A stretch of DNA of 64,000 nt, taken from contig NC_134138.1 of the NCBI RefSeq assembly GCF_033958435.1, forward strand, positions 188,391,298-188,455,297, read 5' to 3'. The first letter of the stretch is position 1. Each line of letters starts with the position of its first letter. Source of the stretch: Carettochelys insculpta. Its lineage: Eukaryota; Chordata; Testudines; Carettochelyidae. Positions 1 to 11,311 of the stretch are shown piece by piece. The position numbers and the translations under genes were made by a program. The notes beneath the pieces are model-generated. The model saw nothing but the letters and a program-made list of their open reading frames with translations, was not told where the DNA came from and did not search any database.

Positions 1-817
1 TATTGCTCATGCCTACCACCCAAACATGACCAGCTCTCCTGGGCTGGGATGAGAGTTGAAGCTCAATACACTCAAATAACAAGAGACCAGCACAGTGATC
101 CCTTTAGAACCTCCCTTAACGTAACTGAAGCATTAAGTAGCCTTCAGGATGCCTGAGTTATGGGATGAGTCAAGAACCAGAGAAGCAAACATTTGGCTCT
201 CTCAGACCTGTATGTCCAGAGATATAGATAAAACCAACAAATTAAATTCTACACAGAAAACGTCAGGCAACAAGTATCACTGTAGTAATTTAGTTTTAAT
301 GAAACCATGGATTATGGCTCAAAATCCAGATCTGTAAGAAGCAATTAAAATCTTATGGACAGACTGAGATTAAAGATCAAGACCTGCCTAGATATTATTA
401 GTAAATAATTGTTGAATGACAGCTAAAAAATTAATAGTGCACCAAGAATGTGAACGTTAGGAATAAATGATGAATATACTACCTCCATAAGTGGGGCAGA
501 TGCAAACCTTGCCGTATCTTCCAGTTCCTTCCCCAAGAACCACTTTCATTTTACTGAAAAGCAGTGTGCTGATATAGGTGGCATCTTTCTCTTATTTGTT
601 TATTCATCTGATATTCAGTACAGTGCCCTGGGTTTATTTACAACCTTTATAAACACTACACAATGACATTTTACCAGCATATGACAATTACTTCAAAAGT
701 AAATCGTTCGGAGCACCATCACCCATCTACAATAGTCACCCAGACGAAACTCTGGAGAATAAAAACAACTTGCAATGTGGTCAATATTGGCTTATTTATG
801 CCCTGACAATCCTACTA
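1..817. other. BBS9 intron, no recognised element
   Basis: AT-rich sequence with no coding or repeat signature I can name. A 76-bp exon-like stretch near 485-560 on the minus strand is discussed under rejected items. Confidence 0.5.
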
Positions 818-1111
818 CAAGTTGAACCTCTCAAATCCATCAATGTCTGTAATCCAGCAGGATTTTAGTTAGCTGGATGGCCAATTAGCATGGGTGTTGT
901 CAAGTTTCCCATGGCCCCATAAGATGCATTTATAGCCATGAGTCCTGGCTGTCAGTGTTCTGTGCTGGTATTTAGTCATAATTTACCCATAAATATATTC
1001 TCAGAGTCCAGTAAGCAGGGAAAGTGTTGGTAATGCTGCTGGACAGTGTTGAGATCTCTCGTTTGGCACTGGTCAGGTCCATAGGGTGCTGGACAAGAGA
1101 AGTTCAACCTA
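818..1111. mobile_element. TA-flanked MITE (mariner/pogo-like)
   Basis: A 294-bp element with ends CAAGTTGAACCTC and its near-complement GAAGTTCAACCTA, flanked by TA (816-817, 1112-1113). The same family occurs at 54378-54701 and, split, at 11914-20139. It has no coding capacity. TA duplication and terminal inverted repeats point to the Tc1/mariner/pogo superfamily. Confidence 0.75.
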
Positions 1112-1113
1112 TA

Positions 1114-2485
1114 CTAAAGAGAAGTTACCAGCTGAAGATTCCTCATGTTAAATTCAATGGTTGTAGATCATCATGATTAAATCAAGTAGGATGTTAAGCC
1201 TGAGCACTTTTGGTGACCTAAACTGCTGTCGCATCATACAACCAAAGACACGATATCAGTGATAACCAGGACCCATCTCATTTAAGTCCTGACAACATTC
1301 ATTTTTTAAAATATATTTATGATTATGGCTATTTTATCTGAATAATTACATTTTACATTACATTTACACCACCACAACAGTTTTAAGCAGAAAACCATTC
1401 TTGCCTGCAACTCCTAACAAACACTGTGTTGCTTTGTTAATGAAGAATGGTTGCACATACCAACGTCAAGTTTGTTAATTTAGGTAGCAAGGGACTTATA
1501 TCAATGTATAGAAAAAACTGGAAATGTGTTCTGTGATCATGCTGGTTAATGTAAAAATATAATTTGAAACTGTTACTGGCATTGGTCACTTGTCATCCCT
1601 TAATATCAAATAAACCTAATTAAAATAATATTTTAATAACTGAACATCATAAAACTGACAGAAAGAAGCAACGCTTCTGATTCTACGTCATATTTGGATG
1701 CAACTCTTCTCTCTCCAATTTCTTGCACAGCAAATCAACACTAAATGTAAAATAAAGAAGGAACATGTTGAAAACCATAATAATTTTTTTAAAAATAATG
1801 GTTATCCAGAGAGATATTTTAAACAACTGCCATATTTCTTGTCATTATTTATCCATCAGTACGTGGTCTGAAATGAAATACATAAGTGCAGCTGGAATGA
1901 AAAAAGTCACTGAGGTTTTGAATGCAGAAAAATAGAGCTTTTTTAAATCAATTTTTTATATGTTAGCAAAGTTTACAGTAAAATCAAATGAACCAGAAGT
2001 TTTTAGACCATTAGTGTGCTTATTAAACATTTTCCAAGATTAGTTATCCAAACTTGTTTGACATTAACATGGGCATAATTCCCAGAATATGCATTTCAGT
2101 GGAGGGTGAATGACAAATTCCATTTATGAAGATACAGAAAAAAGTTTTACATAAAAACACGTCTATTAAAGACAACAACTCCATCTGCTAAAAGGAACAT
2201 TCAATGTAATGTCCATTTTTTGTTTTTTAAATCTCAAAGTGAATGCCCAGGCCTTATGGATATAGCATAGGATTCCTTTCATTCCTTTAGTGATATGAGC
2301 TTTGAAAGCTACAGACCAAACCAACAACCTCTTTTATTTATTATTGGTATAGCTAATACATTAATGGCTTTAAAGTGGCAGGGAGGAATCACCAATCTAG
2401 TTTTTTCCTAAAATAGTTTCAAGAACCATTTTTGCTGGTAACTACAAACATGGTTTAATTTTTAATTGTCGGCAAGTTAGTCATT
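1114..2485. other. BBS9 intron, AT-rich, nothing recognised
   Basis: About 1.4 kb of AT-rich DNA with no ORF of note, no splice-bounded BBS9 homology and no clear repeat. Confidence 0.5.
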
Positions 2486-3034
2486 TTTTCTGCGGCTGCA
2501 TCTACGCTACAAACTTACTTCGAAGTTAACTTCGACGTAAGCCACTACTTCGAAGTTGCATGCAGAGCGTCTACACACACTTTCACTTACTTCAAAATGA
2601 ATACTGAAAGTAAGGCAGGCTAATTTTGAAGTCACTACTCCATTCCAGAGAATGGAGTGGTGGCTTACTTCAAAGATTAACTTAGAAGTTAAGTGTGTGT
2701 AGACACACTGCACTCCTTACTTCTAAGTAAGGAGTCCATCAAGGAGCCCCTCCTCCCCTGGAGGATGGAGGCACCCTGGCCAGCCCAGGCAGGGCTCTAT
2801 GGTCCCTACCGGCCACATTAAAGGAAACAGCTCCCCGGCAGCCCCAGACAGGAAACTGAGACTGTGCCACAAGCAGGGACAGCACGAGCTCCCACTTGGA
2901 CTGCCTCTGATCAAAGCACCAGCCCGCCTCTGCATCACCTGACCACCATGATGTAACACCAGGACCCCCCTGGGAGCCACGGATGAGGAGTCCGAGGGCA
3001 CACAGTGCCCGGGCAAGGGCCATGCCAGGAGGGG

Positions 3035-4415
3035 ACCCTCGTGGACATAGGATGAGCTGAAGGACCTCCTCTCTCTGTGGGGGAAGGAGGAGGTCCTTCA
3101 GCGAACTGGCACCAGCAGAGGAACACAGAGGCCTTTGAGTGGCTGGAAAGCGGCCTTGCCACCTGAGGCCACCCCGACTGGCAGCAGCGTCCAGATAAAA
3201 GTTAAGGACTCCACCAGACCTACACCAAGGCCCACAATGCTGCCAATCCCTCAATACCAGGAGCTGCACAGGCTCCTGGGACTGAGGGAGGCAGTCACCC
3301 TGGAGCATCTGATGGACACCACCGCTTCCCCCCAGAAGACAGTGAGGACAAGGCGGGCCCCTCAGGTACCATAAGCCCCCCGCAGGGGGACTGGCCAACT
3401 GAGACTGAGGGCAATGATGAGAGCTCTAGCTACTGGACCCTCATCATTACCCTCCCCTATGGGACACCAAGCCGAGGCCTCCTCCAGCCAAGCCTTGCCC
3501 GAGCTGTGGGAGGTTGCAGATGGTACATACAGGATGAGCAGGATGTTGACAGGGATGAGGATGGGGACAGCACCCCCCTCCCCTCAAACAGCCCTGCAGC
3601 CCACACACCTGGGGACAGGTGAAGGGGAGGAAACATGGGCTCTCACCAACCAAGAACCTCTGGGCACCTGGGATCCCCCAGGGCTCATGGGCCATCGGGC
3701 AGCAGGGAGGGAGACAGTGGAGTGGGGGCCCCAGCCCCCGCCCCCAGGGTTGGGACCCAGCACTAACGGGCCATCCCCCATCCCCTTCTGTCTACACAGG
3801 TCCATCACTGGGAAGGTGCTGCAGCTCACTGGAGTGGTCCACAGGGGACCGAGGCGCTGCCCCATCACCTCAGCCTGCATCCCCCGACAGGGCCTCCCAC
3901 ATACTCCACTGGAGGGACAAGAAGGTGTCTGCCAACCAAGCTGTTGAGCAGGAGATGACCAGGGTGCTCTGGGACTGGCAGGCAATGGAGCGGGAGCTGT
4001 GGGTGGAGCTGGCCAGCAGCCTGGATGCTGTGGCCCAGGCCTTGGCCACCCACCTCACCCAGCCCCTCACCAGCCCAGCCCACAGCTGTCCCCACTCCTC
4101 CCAGCAGCCGCCCACCTCCTGGAGGACCTGTCACTGTCCACCCACCTGGAGCTGGCTCAGTGGCTGCTGGCCGAGGCGAAAGCACCTGGCCCAGCTCCAA
4201 TGGCCTCTCCTGAACACTCTGCAGAGGCCAAGTCCACAGCACCCCCACCCAAGCCCTACCTCCCCATGGTCCCAGCCCCTTTGCAGCCCTGCAGGAGGCA
4301 CCAGACCCAGGGCAGTAGGGACAGTTGTGGCCAACATGACTCCTTGCCCCTAACGCCCCAGGTGACTAACCCTTCCCCCACCTATCCTCTCTTCCAGTTC
4401 AGTTGCCCCACTTAG
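3035..4415 (+). pseudogene. Harbinger Myb/SANT-like DNA-binding protein, broken
   Basis: Frames at the start read DELKDLLSLWGKEEVLQ, then RNTEAFEWLESGLAT in another frame, then TMLPIPQYQELHRLLG. This order of motifs (a Trp-containing helix, R-N-x-x-x-F-E-W-L, and Y-x-E-L-H-x-L-L-G) is that of the SANT/trihelix DNA-binding protein encoded beside Harbinger transposases. A Pro/Ser-rich middle and a helical tail (MERELWVELASSLDAVAQAL, about 3990-4050) follow. At least two frameshifts and several stops separate the parts, so no protein can be made. In active elements this protein helps the transposase enter the nucleus and bind the ends. Confidence 0.75.
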
Positions 4416-4688
4416 CCCCCCGCCTCTGTCCCGTGGACAATTCCCTCCCGTGCACTGTAAATAGTTTCACACGTTGTTCTCTTTTGTTTTGCCAAACACG
4501 TTTATTCCCCAGTAGTGAAGTTTCTTGTTCCCTCCCTAATCCCACGCCCCTGGTGCTTGGTGGGGGAGTGCTGAGAGTGGGAGTGTGAGGGATGGGGAAG
4601 TGGGGGGGAGGGGCCTGTGGTGCAGAGTGTGGCTGGGAGAGTCAGGGCAGGCCCTGGGTGAAGGCCTGGAACAAGGCATCCTGGACCC

Positions 4689-5397
4689 TCACCCCTCCCT
4701 CTGTGCCTTGCGGCACAATGCAGCGGGTGGCTGTTCATATCTGGCCCCTGGGCTCACAGCCCAGCCCTGGATAAAAGGTTCCCGCCAACTCGCTGCAAGG
4801 TTTTGGAGGGCACAGCAGGTGGCAACGACCGTGGGGACATTTGGGAGGCTGACATCCAACCTGGTGAGGAGGCTGTGAAACCTCTCCTTCAACCTCCCAA
4901 ATGCCCACTCTACCAGGCTCCTGGCATGGTTGAGGCGACCATTGAAGGTGGCCTGGGCTGGTGTGGTGCATCTGGTATAGGACTGCATGAGCCACGGGTG
5001 CAGCTGGTATGCAGCGTAAGCCACGATGCCAGGGGGCATCTTGATGCCCACTGAGCAGGAGCTCCCACAGGGGGAAACATATGAGCCCTCCTGTATCTGG
5101 TGTCCAAGACACAAAACCACTGGAGAAGCCCAGTTCTGCAAACCCAGCAAGGGCAGCATGCAGGTCCCCCAGGGTCATGACTAATGGCAGGAGTACCCTG
5201 TTGATGGCTCAGACGACCTGCGGGGGGGAAGGGAGATACGTCCACGAATACCTGACCGGGAGGCTTCCCCGCCCCTGGCCCCCTTATTACCAGGGTTCCC
5301 CTGCCCCTACCCAGTAGCCCACTTCCCAGGGGGTCCAAGGTCGGGGCTGGACTTATCTCAATCATCACCACTCCAACGGTGGCCTTGCCAACTCCAA
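4689..5397 (-). pseudogene. Harbinger (HARBI1-like) DDE transposase, broken
   Basis: On the minus strand the reading begins FGVGKATVGVVMIE (exon-like, ending at 5357). It resumes after 5218 with AINRVLLP, MTLGDLHAALAGFAELGF, then GTFV-like and CIVGDAAYPLHPWLM-like text here degraded to GIVAYAAYQLHPWLM, and ends with ARSLVEWAFGRLKERFHSLL and LDVSLPNVPTVVATCC. These are family signatures of PIF/Harbinger transposases (DDE_Tnp_4). The segment around the first catalytic Asp (normally D-G-T-H) is damaged and the stretch after it is deleted. A TGA replaces an Arg codon two codons after the intron. The N-terminus is cut off at 5397. Non-functional. Confidence 0.88.
5218..5356 (-). other. Relic intron in the Harbinger transposase
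   Basis: These 139 bp interrupt the transposase reading exactly. The 3' border is a long C-rich pyrimidine tract followed by cag; the 5' border reads ATAAGT where GTAAGT is expected. Removing it joins GVVMIE to VV(stop)AINRVLLP, the uninterrupted family order. The donor G-to-A change is best explained as post-insertion decay. Confidence 0.75.
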
Positions 5398-5789
5398 AGG
5401 GTCACCAACTCTTTCAAATCCCATGGATTTGAGAGTGACAAAGTTTTACCAACTTAATGGCAGTTTATCTGAAAAGAATTTCAGTCCGGTGCATAGGAGA
5501 TGAGAACCCATATCACAAAAAACAATCAACAATTAGCACTTCTTCTAGACTAGGATATAAAAGTTTGATTTTTCAAATATGTTTGCTAACCCACTTTAAA
5601 ATCTTATGGCATAGAGGGCAAGCCGAATTTTACCATACATTCTAAACTCCACTCCCCAGGATTCATTTTGATCACCTAATCTGAGGAACATGCTTTTTTT
5701 TCTCCTCCACATTCTGTACACTAATTTAAAATGTGATCCTTGTTCACAGCCTTAGCAAACAAGCCATAAACGTAATGGGTACAAAGACT
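5398..5789. other. BBS9 intron, nothing recognised
   Basis: AT-rich intron between two Harbinger-type elements. I see no gene or repeat here. Confidence 0.5.
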
Positions 5790-5952
5790 TTGAACGTCGA
5801 AGTAGGGCGTGTGTAGATGATCCGTGTCCCGCTACTTCCCAATAGCGGGGTCCTCCATGGCGGCCATCAGCTGAGGGGTTGAGAGACACTCTGTCCAGCC
5901 CCTGCAGGGCTCTGTGGTCACTGCGCATAGCAGCCCTTAGCCCAGGGCTTCT

Positions 5953-5997
<45 letters not shown>

Positions 5998-6315
5998 GGG
6001 TCCATGCTGCGTGCACGGGGTCTGCAACTGGTTGTCGGCTTTGTGGATCTCATGCTGTGTAGGCCGAGTGTGGCTGGGAGTGGCTTGGGGCTTTGCTGGC
6101 CCCTTATTTCAACAGGGAGCGCTTGTGTGTGTGGACGCTCTGCATTTCCTTCCAGGGAGGCTCCTTTCGACATTCTCCGTCGCTACTTCAACATTGAATG
6201 TCGACGGCACCAGTCCTGGAGGACATGTAGACGATACGCGTCGAAATAGCTTATTTCGATGTCTTTACGTCAAAATAGGCTACTTTGATGTAGTGTGCTA
6301 GTGTAGACGTAGCCT
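5790..6315. mobile_element. Harbinger deletion derivative with CTG repeat
   Basis: The right end (ctagtgtagacgtagcc, about 6299-6315) matches the family ends. The left end is truncated near 5790-5795 within the ttcgaagtaggg motif. The interior aligns, reversed, with the intact element at 28670-29360: a start-like segment reading MDP, a glutamine run, then PEALG and a stop, joined to the 3' flank with gctgaggggttgagag. It is a non-autonomous relative of the Harbinger element at 2486-5397. Confidence 0.75.
5955..5996. repeat. (CTG)14 trinucleotide repeat
   Basis: Fourteen perfect CTG units inside the Harbinger derivative; on the minus strand they form a CAG run encoding 14 Gln after M-D-P. The sister element at 29028-29043 has only about four or five units at the same place. 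Confidence 0.95.
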
Positions 6316-7427
6316 CAGTCTATATTCCAGGGCACACATAACCATACAAACACAACCCATTTTAACAGCATGAAATTCTACCAAACAGTATAATTTAAAT
6401 ATAATATAATATAATTTAAAATGTGTTTGGATTATTGATAGCCTTTGCTTATAAAAGCCCCGAGAATGAAATTACCACTACGTAGGTTTTCCTTGTGTAT
6501 AGTATTTTTTCAAACTGTTTCAAGCACCTTAAAGATTTTTTCCAAGATACAACCTTACCAACAAAGATTTGATATATTCTGTAGCTACCCCTCCCAACGA
6601 GAATTACAAATTAGCCATACATACTACATGGAAAGTGAAATGAAACACCTCATTTGTTTTCAAAAGGCTTCCCAGACAACATAAGAAAAATAATTCCTAG
6701 TCAGATTATGGGTAAGAATAAATGTTTTCAAATTTTCCATGACCCTTACAGGTTAGCTCAAGGAAACAAGTAAGGCAGTGTGGGAAAGTTTATATGAAGA
6801 CTGTAAGCATCATTCCTATCTTCTGAATAAACAAAATCAGAACAGAGAGGGAAAATGTGTGGGTTCAAGTGGAAGGACTGAAAAATTATGTCCTCCATAA
6901 AAAAGGTTAAAAAACAGATTAAAGTTCAGCCACTCAGATCACCAGCACATGTAAGTCAATATGTATGTGTGAAATGTTTAATACAACAGTTCTATAAAAT
7001 AGGAACTGAGTAACTGATTCAAAGCTTAGTTTATAAGTAAAACTATTTACATATTCTTTAAATTCTTCGGTTCCTAGAAACTATTACTGAATGTTCCAGT
7101 TATTTCAAACTGTTTAAATTCTACTGTCAACTTAAACAAATATTAAAAGTCAACAAACAATAAAGACATAGCTCACAAATAGTGCACATATAACCTAATA
7201 CAAACAAATATGAACTCTATAAATGTAAAGTGACCAATATTGTGAAAGGTCTTTCATAACCACTGTCCAGATGTTTCCAGTTGGTAATGGTTTTGATGAT
7301 GTTAAAAAAAGGTACTAAATATTTTCTCACAGTTTAGAGTACCGCTGATATTTATAAAAAAAACCAAAAAAACCACACCACCCTGAATATATGATTTTAA
7401 AAACAGTTTTTTCTTAGTGATTTGGAT
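6316..7427. other. BBS9 intron, nothing recognised
   Basis: AT-rich intron with a short TATAA-type repeat at about 6394-6422. No gene seen. Confidence 0.5.
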
Positions 7428-7429
7428 TA

Positions 7430-8050
7430 CAGTAGAACCTCAAAGATATGAATACCACAGTTACGGACAGCTGGATACTATGTGAAACCAGAAGTAACTA
7501 TTTGGCAGCAGCAGAAACAAAAAGAAAAAAAAAGCAAATATTGTACTGTGCCTGTGTTGCAACTTAGGTATATCTGGGCTGCTTGCTCCTATTCCTACTG
7601 CTACCTCCATGTAAAGGACATCAATTTACAGCTAGGAAGTAAAGATGCGGAGATTTGCAGGCAAAGCTGTAACCCCCTGTTGCCAGCTCAAGGCAACCAG
7701 AACAGAAGCAGCAGTGGGGTCTGCATTGCTTTCCTGTGAGCCAGAGGTGCAATTTTCACACACACCCTAGCCCAGGGAGGAATGAAGATGGCACTCAAAA
7801 ATAAAAACAACCCTCATCTAGGGGGAGGGAACACCCTGTTTTCATGCCTCCATCCCAGCCAGGAAAGGAACACAAACTTGTTCATACCAGGGGAAGAACC
7901 TTCTTGTAAGAAAGCTGCCTCACTACCTCTGAAACCTGGCCTAGAGTTTGAGCTGCTGGAGCTACAGCTGCATTTTGTTCACAACTACTAACTTTTCAGA
8001 GTTAAGGACAACTTCCTTCCATGATGCGTCCGTAAGTCTGTGGTTCCCTG
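7430..8050. mobile_element. Tigger/pogo-like MITE
   Basis: Left end CAGTAGAACCTCAAAGATATG preceded by TA (7428-7429). The right part has gagttaaggacaact and cgtaagtctgtggttcc, the decayed complement of the left end. Such ends (gtagaacctc ... ttacgaa) are typical of pogo/Tigger non-autonomous elements in reptiles. No transposase reading remains. Confidence 0.7.
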
Positions 8051-8430
8051 GCACTTATTGTATTTGGATAAAAATATTTAAGATCAACAAATTAAATTTA
8101 CTGTCTGACATTAAATCAAGATTGTGTTCATATATCATCCATTCTACATCCTCCAGTTTGAGCGCAGTAATGGACGACAAGTATTTTAGTTTAATAATAT
8201 GGCATTTAGGCATATAAAAATCCTGGCAGGTGCCTCTTACGCTTAGGTGTTTGTCTAAGTCCCACTGACAGTCAAGAGTCATTGAAAGTTAAGTGGAATT
8301 AGACAACTATCGTGCTTAGGTGTTTTGTAAGTCCTACCAGATGCTTATCTGCATTTTAAGCACCTAAGTAGCTGGATAAATGCACACTAGCTCCCAGAGA
8401 TTTTTCAAGTCTTGAATAAGATCTGTGATA

Positions 8431-9127
8431 CACTCATCCCTCACTATATGAGCACAATTGGTTCCCAACTTTCTGCTTGTAGGCGAAAACTCGTAAGAGG
8501 GACACTAAATTCCCATTAAACTACACGTAAAAGTCTCTGATTGGTTCCTAGGGCTCCTAACTCAATGAAGGAGTGGCAGCATGTGGTGCCGCTTTTGAAA
8601 GTGAACTATGGGTTTAGGGGCACAGGGAAGAGCATTAAAGACCTGGAGCAGTTTGGGGCCATGAGCAAGAGGGAGGGTTAAAACCTGATGACAGATTGGG
8701 TCCGTGGAGTGGACGGGGAATGTTAAGGCTGTGGTGGATTGGGTCCATGAGGAGGGTGGGGTTCAGGCTGCTGTAGGTTGGGTGTGCAGGGCTGGCAGGA
8801 GGGGGTCAGCCAGTGGTGGTTTGCATGTGCAGGGCTGGCGGGGAGGTCAGGCTGCGGCGGGTTGGGTGTGCGGAGCCAGTAGGGTGGGGGTCAGGCTGCA
8901 GCAGGTTGGGTGTACGGGGCCATGGGGGGTGGGGGGATCAGGCTGCGGGGGTTGGGACCACAGGGCCAGCCAGGGGATCAGACTACAGCAGGTTTGAGCC
9001 ACAGGGCGGGGGTTAGGCTCATATTAGCGGGGGGAGTTCACTCGTCTACTCAACAAAGGTAAGCATATGTGTCCCTCGTTTAAGTGATTACTCGTAAGTA
9101 AAGTACTCAGTTAGTGAGGGATGAAAG
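8431..9127. mobile_element. TA-flanked inverted-repeat element with internal minisatellite
   Basis: Ends CACTCATCCCTCACTATATG and its complement GTTAGTGAGGGATGAAAG, flanked by TA (8429-8430, 9128-9129). Immediately inside the ends lie gcttgtaggcgaaaactcgtaa and related text, as in other pogo-like elements. The interior carries a GC-rich tandem repeat (separate entry). The small ORFs here are products of that repeat. Confidence 0.75.
8700..9015. repeat. GC-rich minisatellite, period about 42 bp
   Basis: Around seven degenerate units built on gtcaggctgc-ggcgggttgggtgtgcggg-ccagc-aggg. Units vary in length (about 36-46 bp) and drift toward the right. Unit boundaries are approximate. Confidence 0.8.
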
Positions 9128-9476
9128 TATTAAAAAATTTATATGCAGGAACTTAAACCCAAATTTTCTGGCACCCTTTCCATCTTTTCAGGAAACTACC
9201 ATGCAACAGCAAAGTAGGATTTTGTTCAGTTTCAGCATTTTCTTGCTTCTCTAACATTTGGACAGTTCAGGAGATTTGCTTAGGGGCCTCCTATTCTCAC
9301 TAACGGAACTTCTTGGCAAAATTCCCCAAGCAGCAACTAACATGTTGGCCAGAGCCTCAGCTGGCTGAAATCAGCATATCTCCACTGACCTCAACACACA
9401 TATGTAAACACACATCAGCTTATGGCCCAGCCCATAATCTTATCTTGATCTATAAATTATTTTTAATATTACTCAC

Positions 9477-9572
9477 GTGAGGTTTTTGAAGCAAGAAGAG
9501 TGATTCTAGAACCAGTTAAGAACTGGAATCCCAGAACATTTGCCTGATCTTCATCAGACTGATCAGCAAAAT
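9477..9572 (-). CDS. BBS9: BBS9 internal exon, last in window
   Basis: A 96-bp exon, phase 1 to 1. The acceptor ends attctcttgtag and the donor is gtgagt. The codons read DFADQSDEDQANVLGFQFL then TGSRITLLASKTS, matching the next BBS9 segment (S-D-x-D-Q-x-N-V-x-G-F-x-F-L ... I-T-x-L-A-S-K-T-S). The terminal C would start the Gln codon of the following exon (Q-R-Y-R in relatives). That exon was not found between 1 and 9476, so the gene continues past the left edge of the window. Confidence 0.96.
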
Positions 9573-10261
9573 CTACAAGAGAATATTTAAAATAAACACA
9601 TACGTAGATTGCTATAACTCAATAAGAGATTGCAACAAATTTCTGAGCCACATTAAAATATAGATTGTCCTTACATGGGTAACATGTGAGGGAGAGCTGC
9701 GTAAGAAGGGACCCACAAAAAGGCAAACAGCAGCAGCCATGCCTGTGTGCAGAAATTGCTTAGTCAATGCTGCCTTGAAGAAAAGAGCAGAAATGAAGCA
9801 TGGCCATGATCCATTCTTCCACTCACTGTCCCAGCCCAGAGAACATGACCAGGGTACTGTAGGTTTCAGTCTGTAACAGTCCCTAAAATAGTTTACAGCA
9901 AATCCTGTGACGTCCCAGAAGAGACAGTACCTCCAGAATTCTCCCTCTGGAGAGATGCAATTCTACATTGCCCACTATCCAAAGTTCTGCAGAAATTTCA
10001 CACGTGAACCCTACAGTAGTATCAACTGTTGGAAAAAGACTTTTAGATTTTCTGAGTTCACTATTACCCTTCAGTACATAGTCATTTTTCCTTAGTTGCC
10101 CTGTAAAATTAGATACTATGCAATTTTACTACCAGAGCTATTGGTGCACTGTAAAGCACACCTGGTTTTAAAAGGGCTGGATCAAGGCTATGTACATAAT
10201 TCCATTAGCATTATATAAAAAAAAATCAGAAGGAAGAAGAGACACAATAGCCAATATACAT
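9573..10261. other. BBS9 intron, nothing recognised
   Basis: AT-rich intron between the BBS9 exon at 9477-9572 and a SINE. No feature identified. Confidence 0.5.
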
Positions 10262-10465
10262 CGGTGGGAGGGATAGTTCAGTGGTTTGAGCACTGGCCTG
10301 CTAAATCCAGGGTTGCGAGCTGAGTCCTTGAGGGGGTCATTTAGGGATCTGGGGCAAATAGATTTAAAAAAAAAAAAAAAAAAAAGATGGTGCTTAGTCC
10401 TGGCAAGAGGACAGGTGTCTGGACTCAATGACCTCCTGAGATCCCTTCCAGCTCTAAGAGATGTG
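10262..10465 (+). mobile_element. tRNA-derived SINE (Cry I-like)
   Basis: The 5' part resembles a tRNA: box A-like tagttcagtggtttgagca and box B-like gggttgcgagctgagtcc. It is followed by ttgagggggtcatttaggga, a poly-A stretch at 10366-10385, and a CR1-like tail (caatgacctcctgagatccc). This layout is that of the Cry I SINEs described from cryptodire turtles, which use LINE machinery for mobility. The A-run is an expansion within this copy. Confidence 0.8.
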
Positions 10466-11311
10466 TATCTCCTTTTTTCTTTTTTTCCCCGTTAATGGAC
10501 CCAAATAACCCACAGTTTCCTCAGAGATCACAAGAGAAACAGTGTTCCTTATGCTACTTATTCTGCCACTGTAAAACAAGAGAAATTTAAAGCCACAAAA
10601 ATTGATGCACCTTTTTGACCACAACTCTGAAAAATATGCTTTAATTAAATACTGTCATTATTTATTACTCTCGAGCAACACAAATTGTTTCAAGGACTTC
10701 AGACAAATTGTAAATTTTGCTCTATGTACATTTCTCTTTTTGAACTCTGCTTATTACATTTTTTTCCAATTTGGTTAATAAAATAATATGGATGTGAATC
10801 CCAAAATTATAACATGAAATACACTATTTAAACAAAATCTGTAAACAAACTCATAACAGGGAAAAATTTTCAAAGCTTTTAGTCCTCTACTGATGCCCAA
10901 AAGCAGAAGACATAAAACTCCAGAAAGATGGGCCTTTATAGGTTTACCTGAAGCATAAATATATTTGAAAAATCAATACATAAAGTATATTGCATATAAA
11001 TAAAAGGAAAAATATTCATACTTTGCATAATTTAACAACTTCTCAGTCACAAATGAAGCAAATTTTGGTTTCCATGCAGTAAATCATAATAATTATTATA
11101 ATATTTTAATGAAATTTTAAAAGCCCCTACATTGATATCCTGATAATATATATCATAACTTCAAACACTAAAGACAACCAAAATATCCAGCTTTGTATTT
11201 ATTATCTATCAATTATCTTATAATTAACCTATCATTACTTTATAATGAAAGATTCTAGTCTGAATTCCTAACATTTCTTATGTTACAGACAGTCACCATC
11301 AAAAGTCCTAC
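10466..11311. other. BBS9 intron, nothing recognised
   Basis: Very AT-rich intron between the SINE and the BBS9 exon at 11312. No further element seen. Confidence 0.5.

Larger units (their letters stand above)
2486..5397. mobile_element. Degenerate PIF/Harbinger DNA transposon
   Basis: A GC-rich island in AT-rich DNA. The left end (about 2490-2740) has Harbinger-like ends with ttcgaagt motifs and gtctacac cores. The interior holds two convergent pseudogenes: a Myb/SANT-like protein on plus (about 3035-4415) and a DDE transposase on minus (4689-5397). This two-gene arrangement is typical of PIF/Harbinger elements. The right end stops abruptly near 5397 inside the transposase gene, so the right terminus is missing. 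Sequences near 2760-2830 recur in the shorter elements at 5790-6315 and 48837-49874, linking them as deletion derivatives. Confidence 0.85.

Noticed and set aside
485..560. Exon-like stretch on minus (ttttcag ... ggaggtagta) reading KMKVVLGEGTGRYGKVCICP
   Set aside because: It has plausible splice borders but no match to BBS9 or any family I recognise, and the next BBS9 exon should begin with text like QRYR.
2739..4353. Numerous overlapping 60-244 codon ORFs on both strands
   Set aside because: They are GC-rich shadow frames of the decayed Harbinger genes. Only the SANT-like and transposase readings have family motifs.
8704..9016. Two repetitive Gly/Val/Trp-rich ORFs
   Set aside because: They are translations of the tandem minisatellite, not genes.
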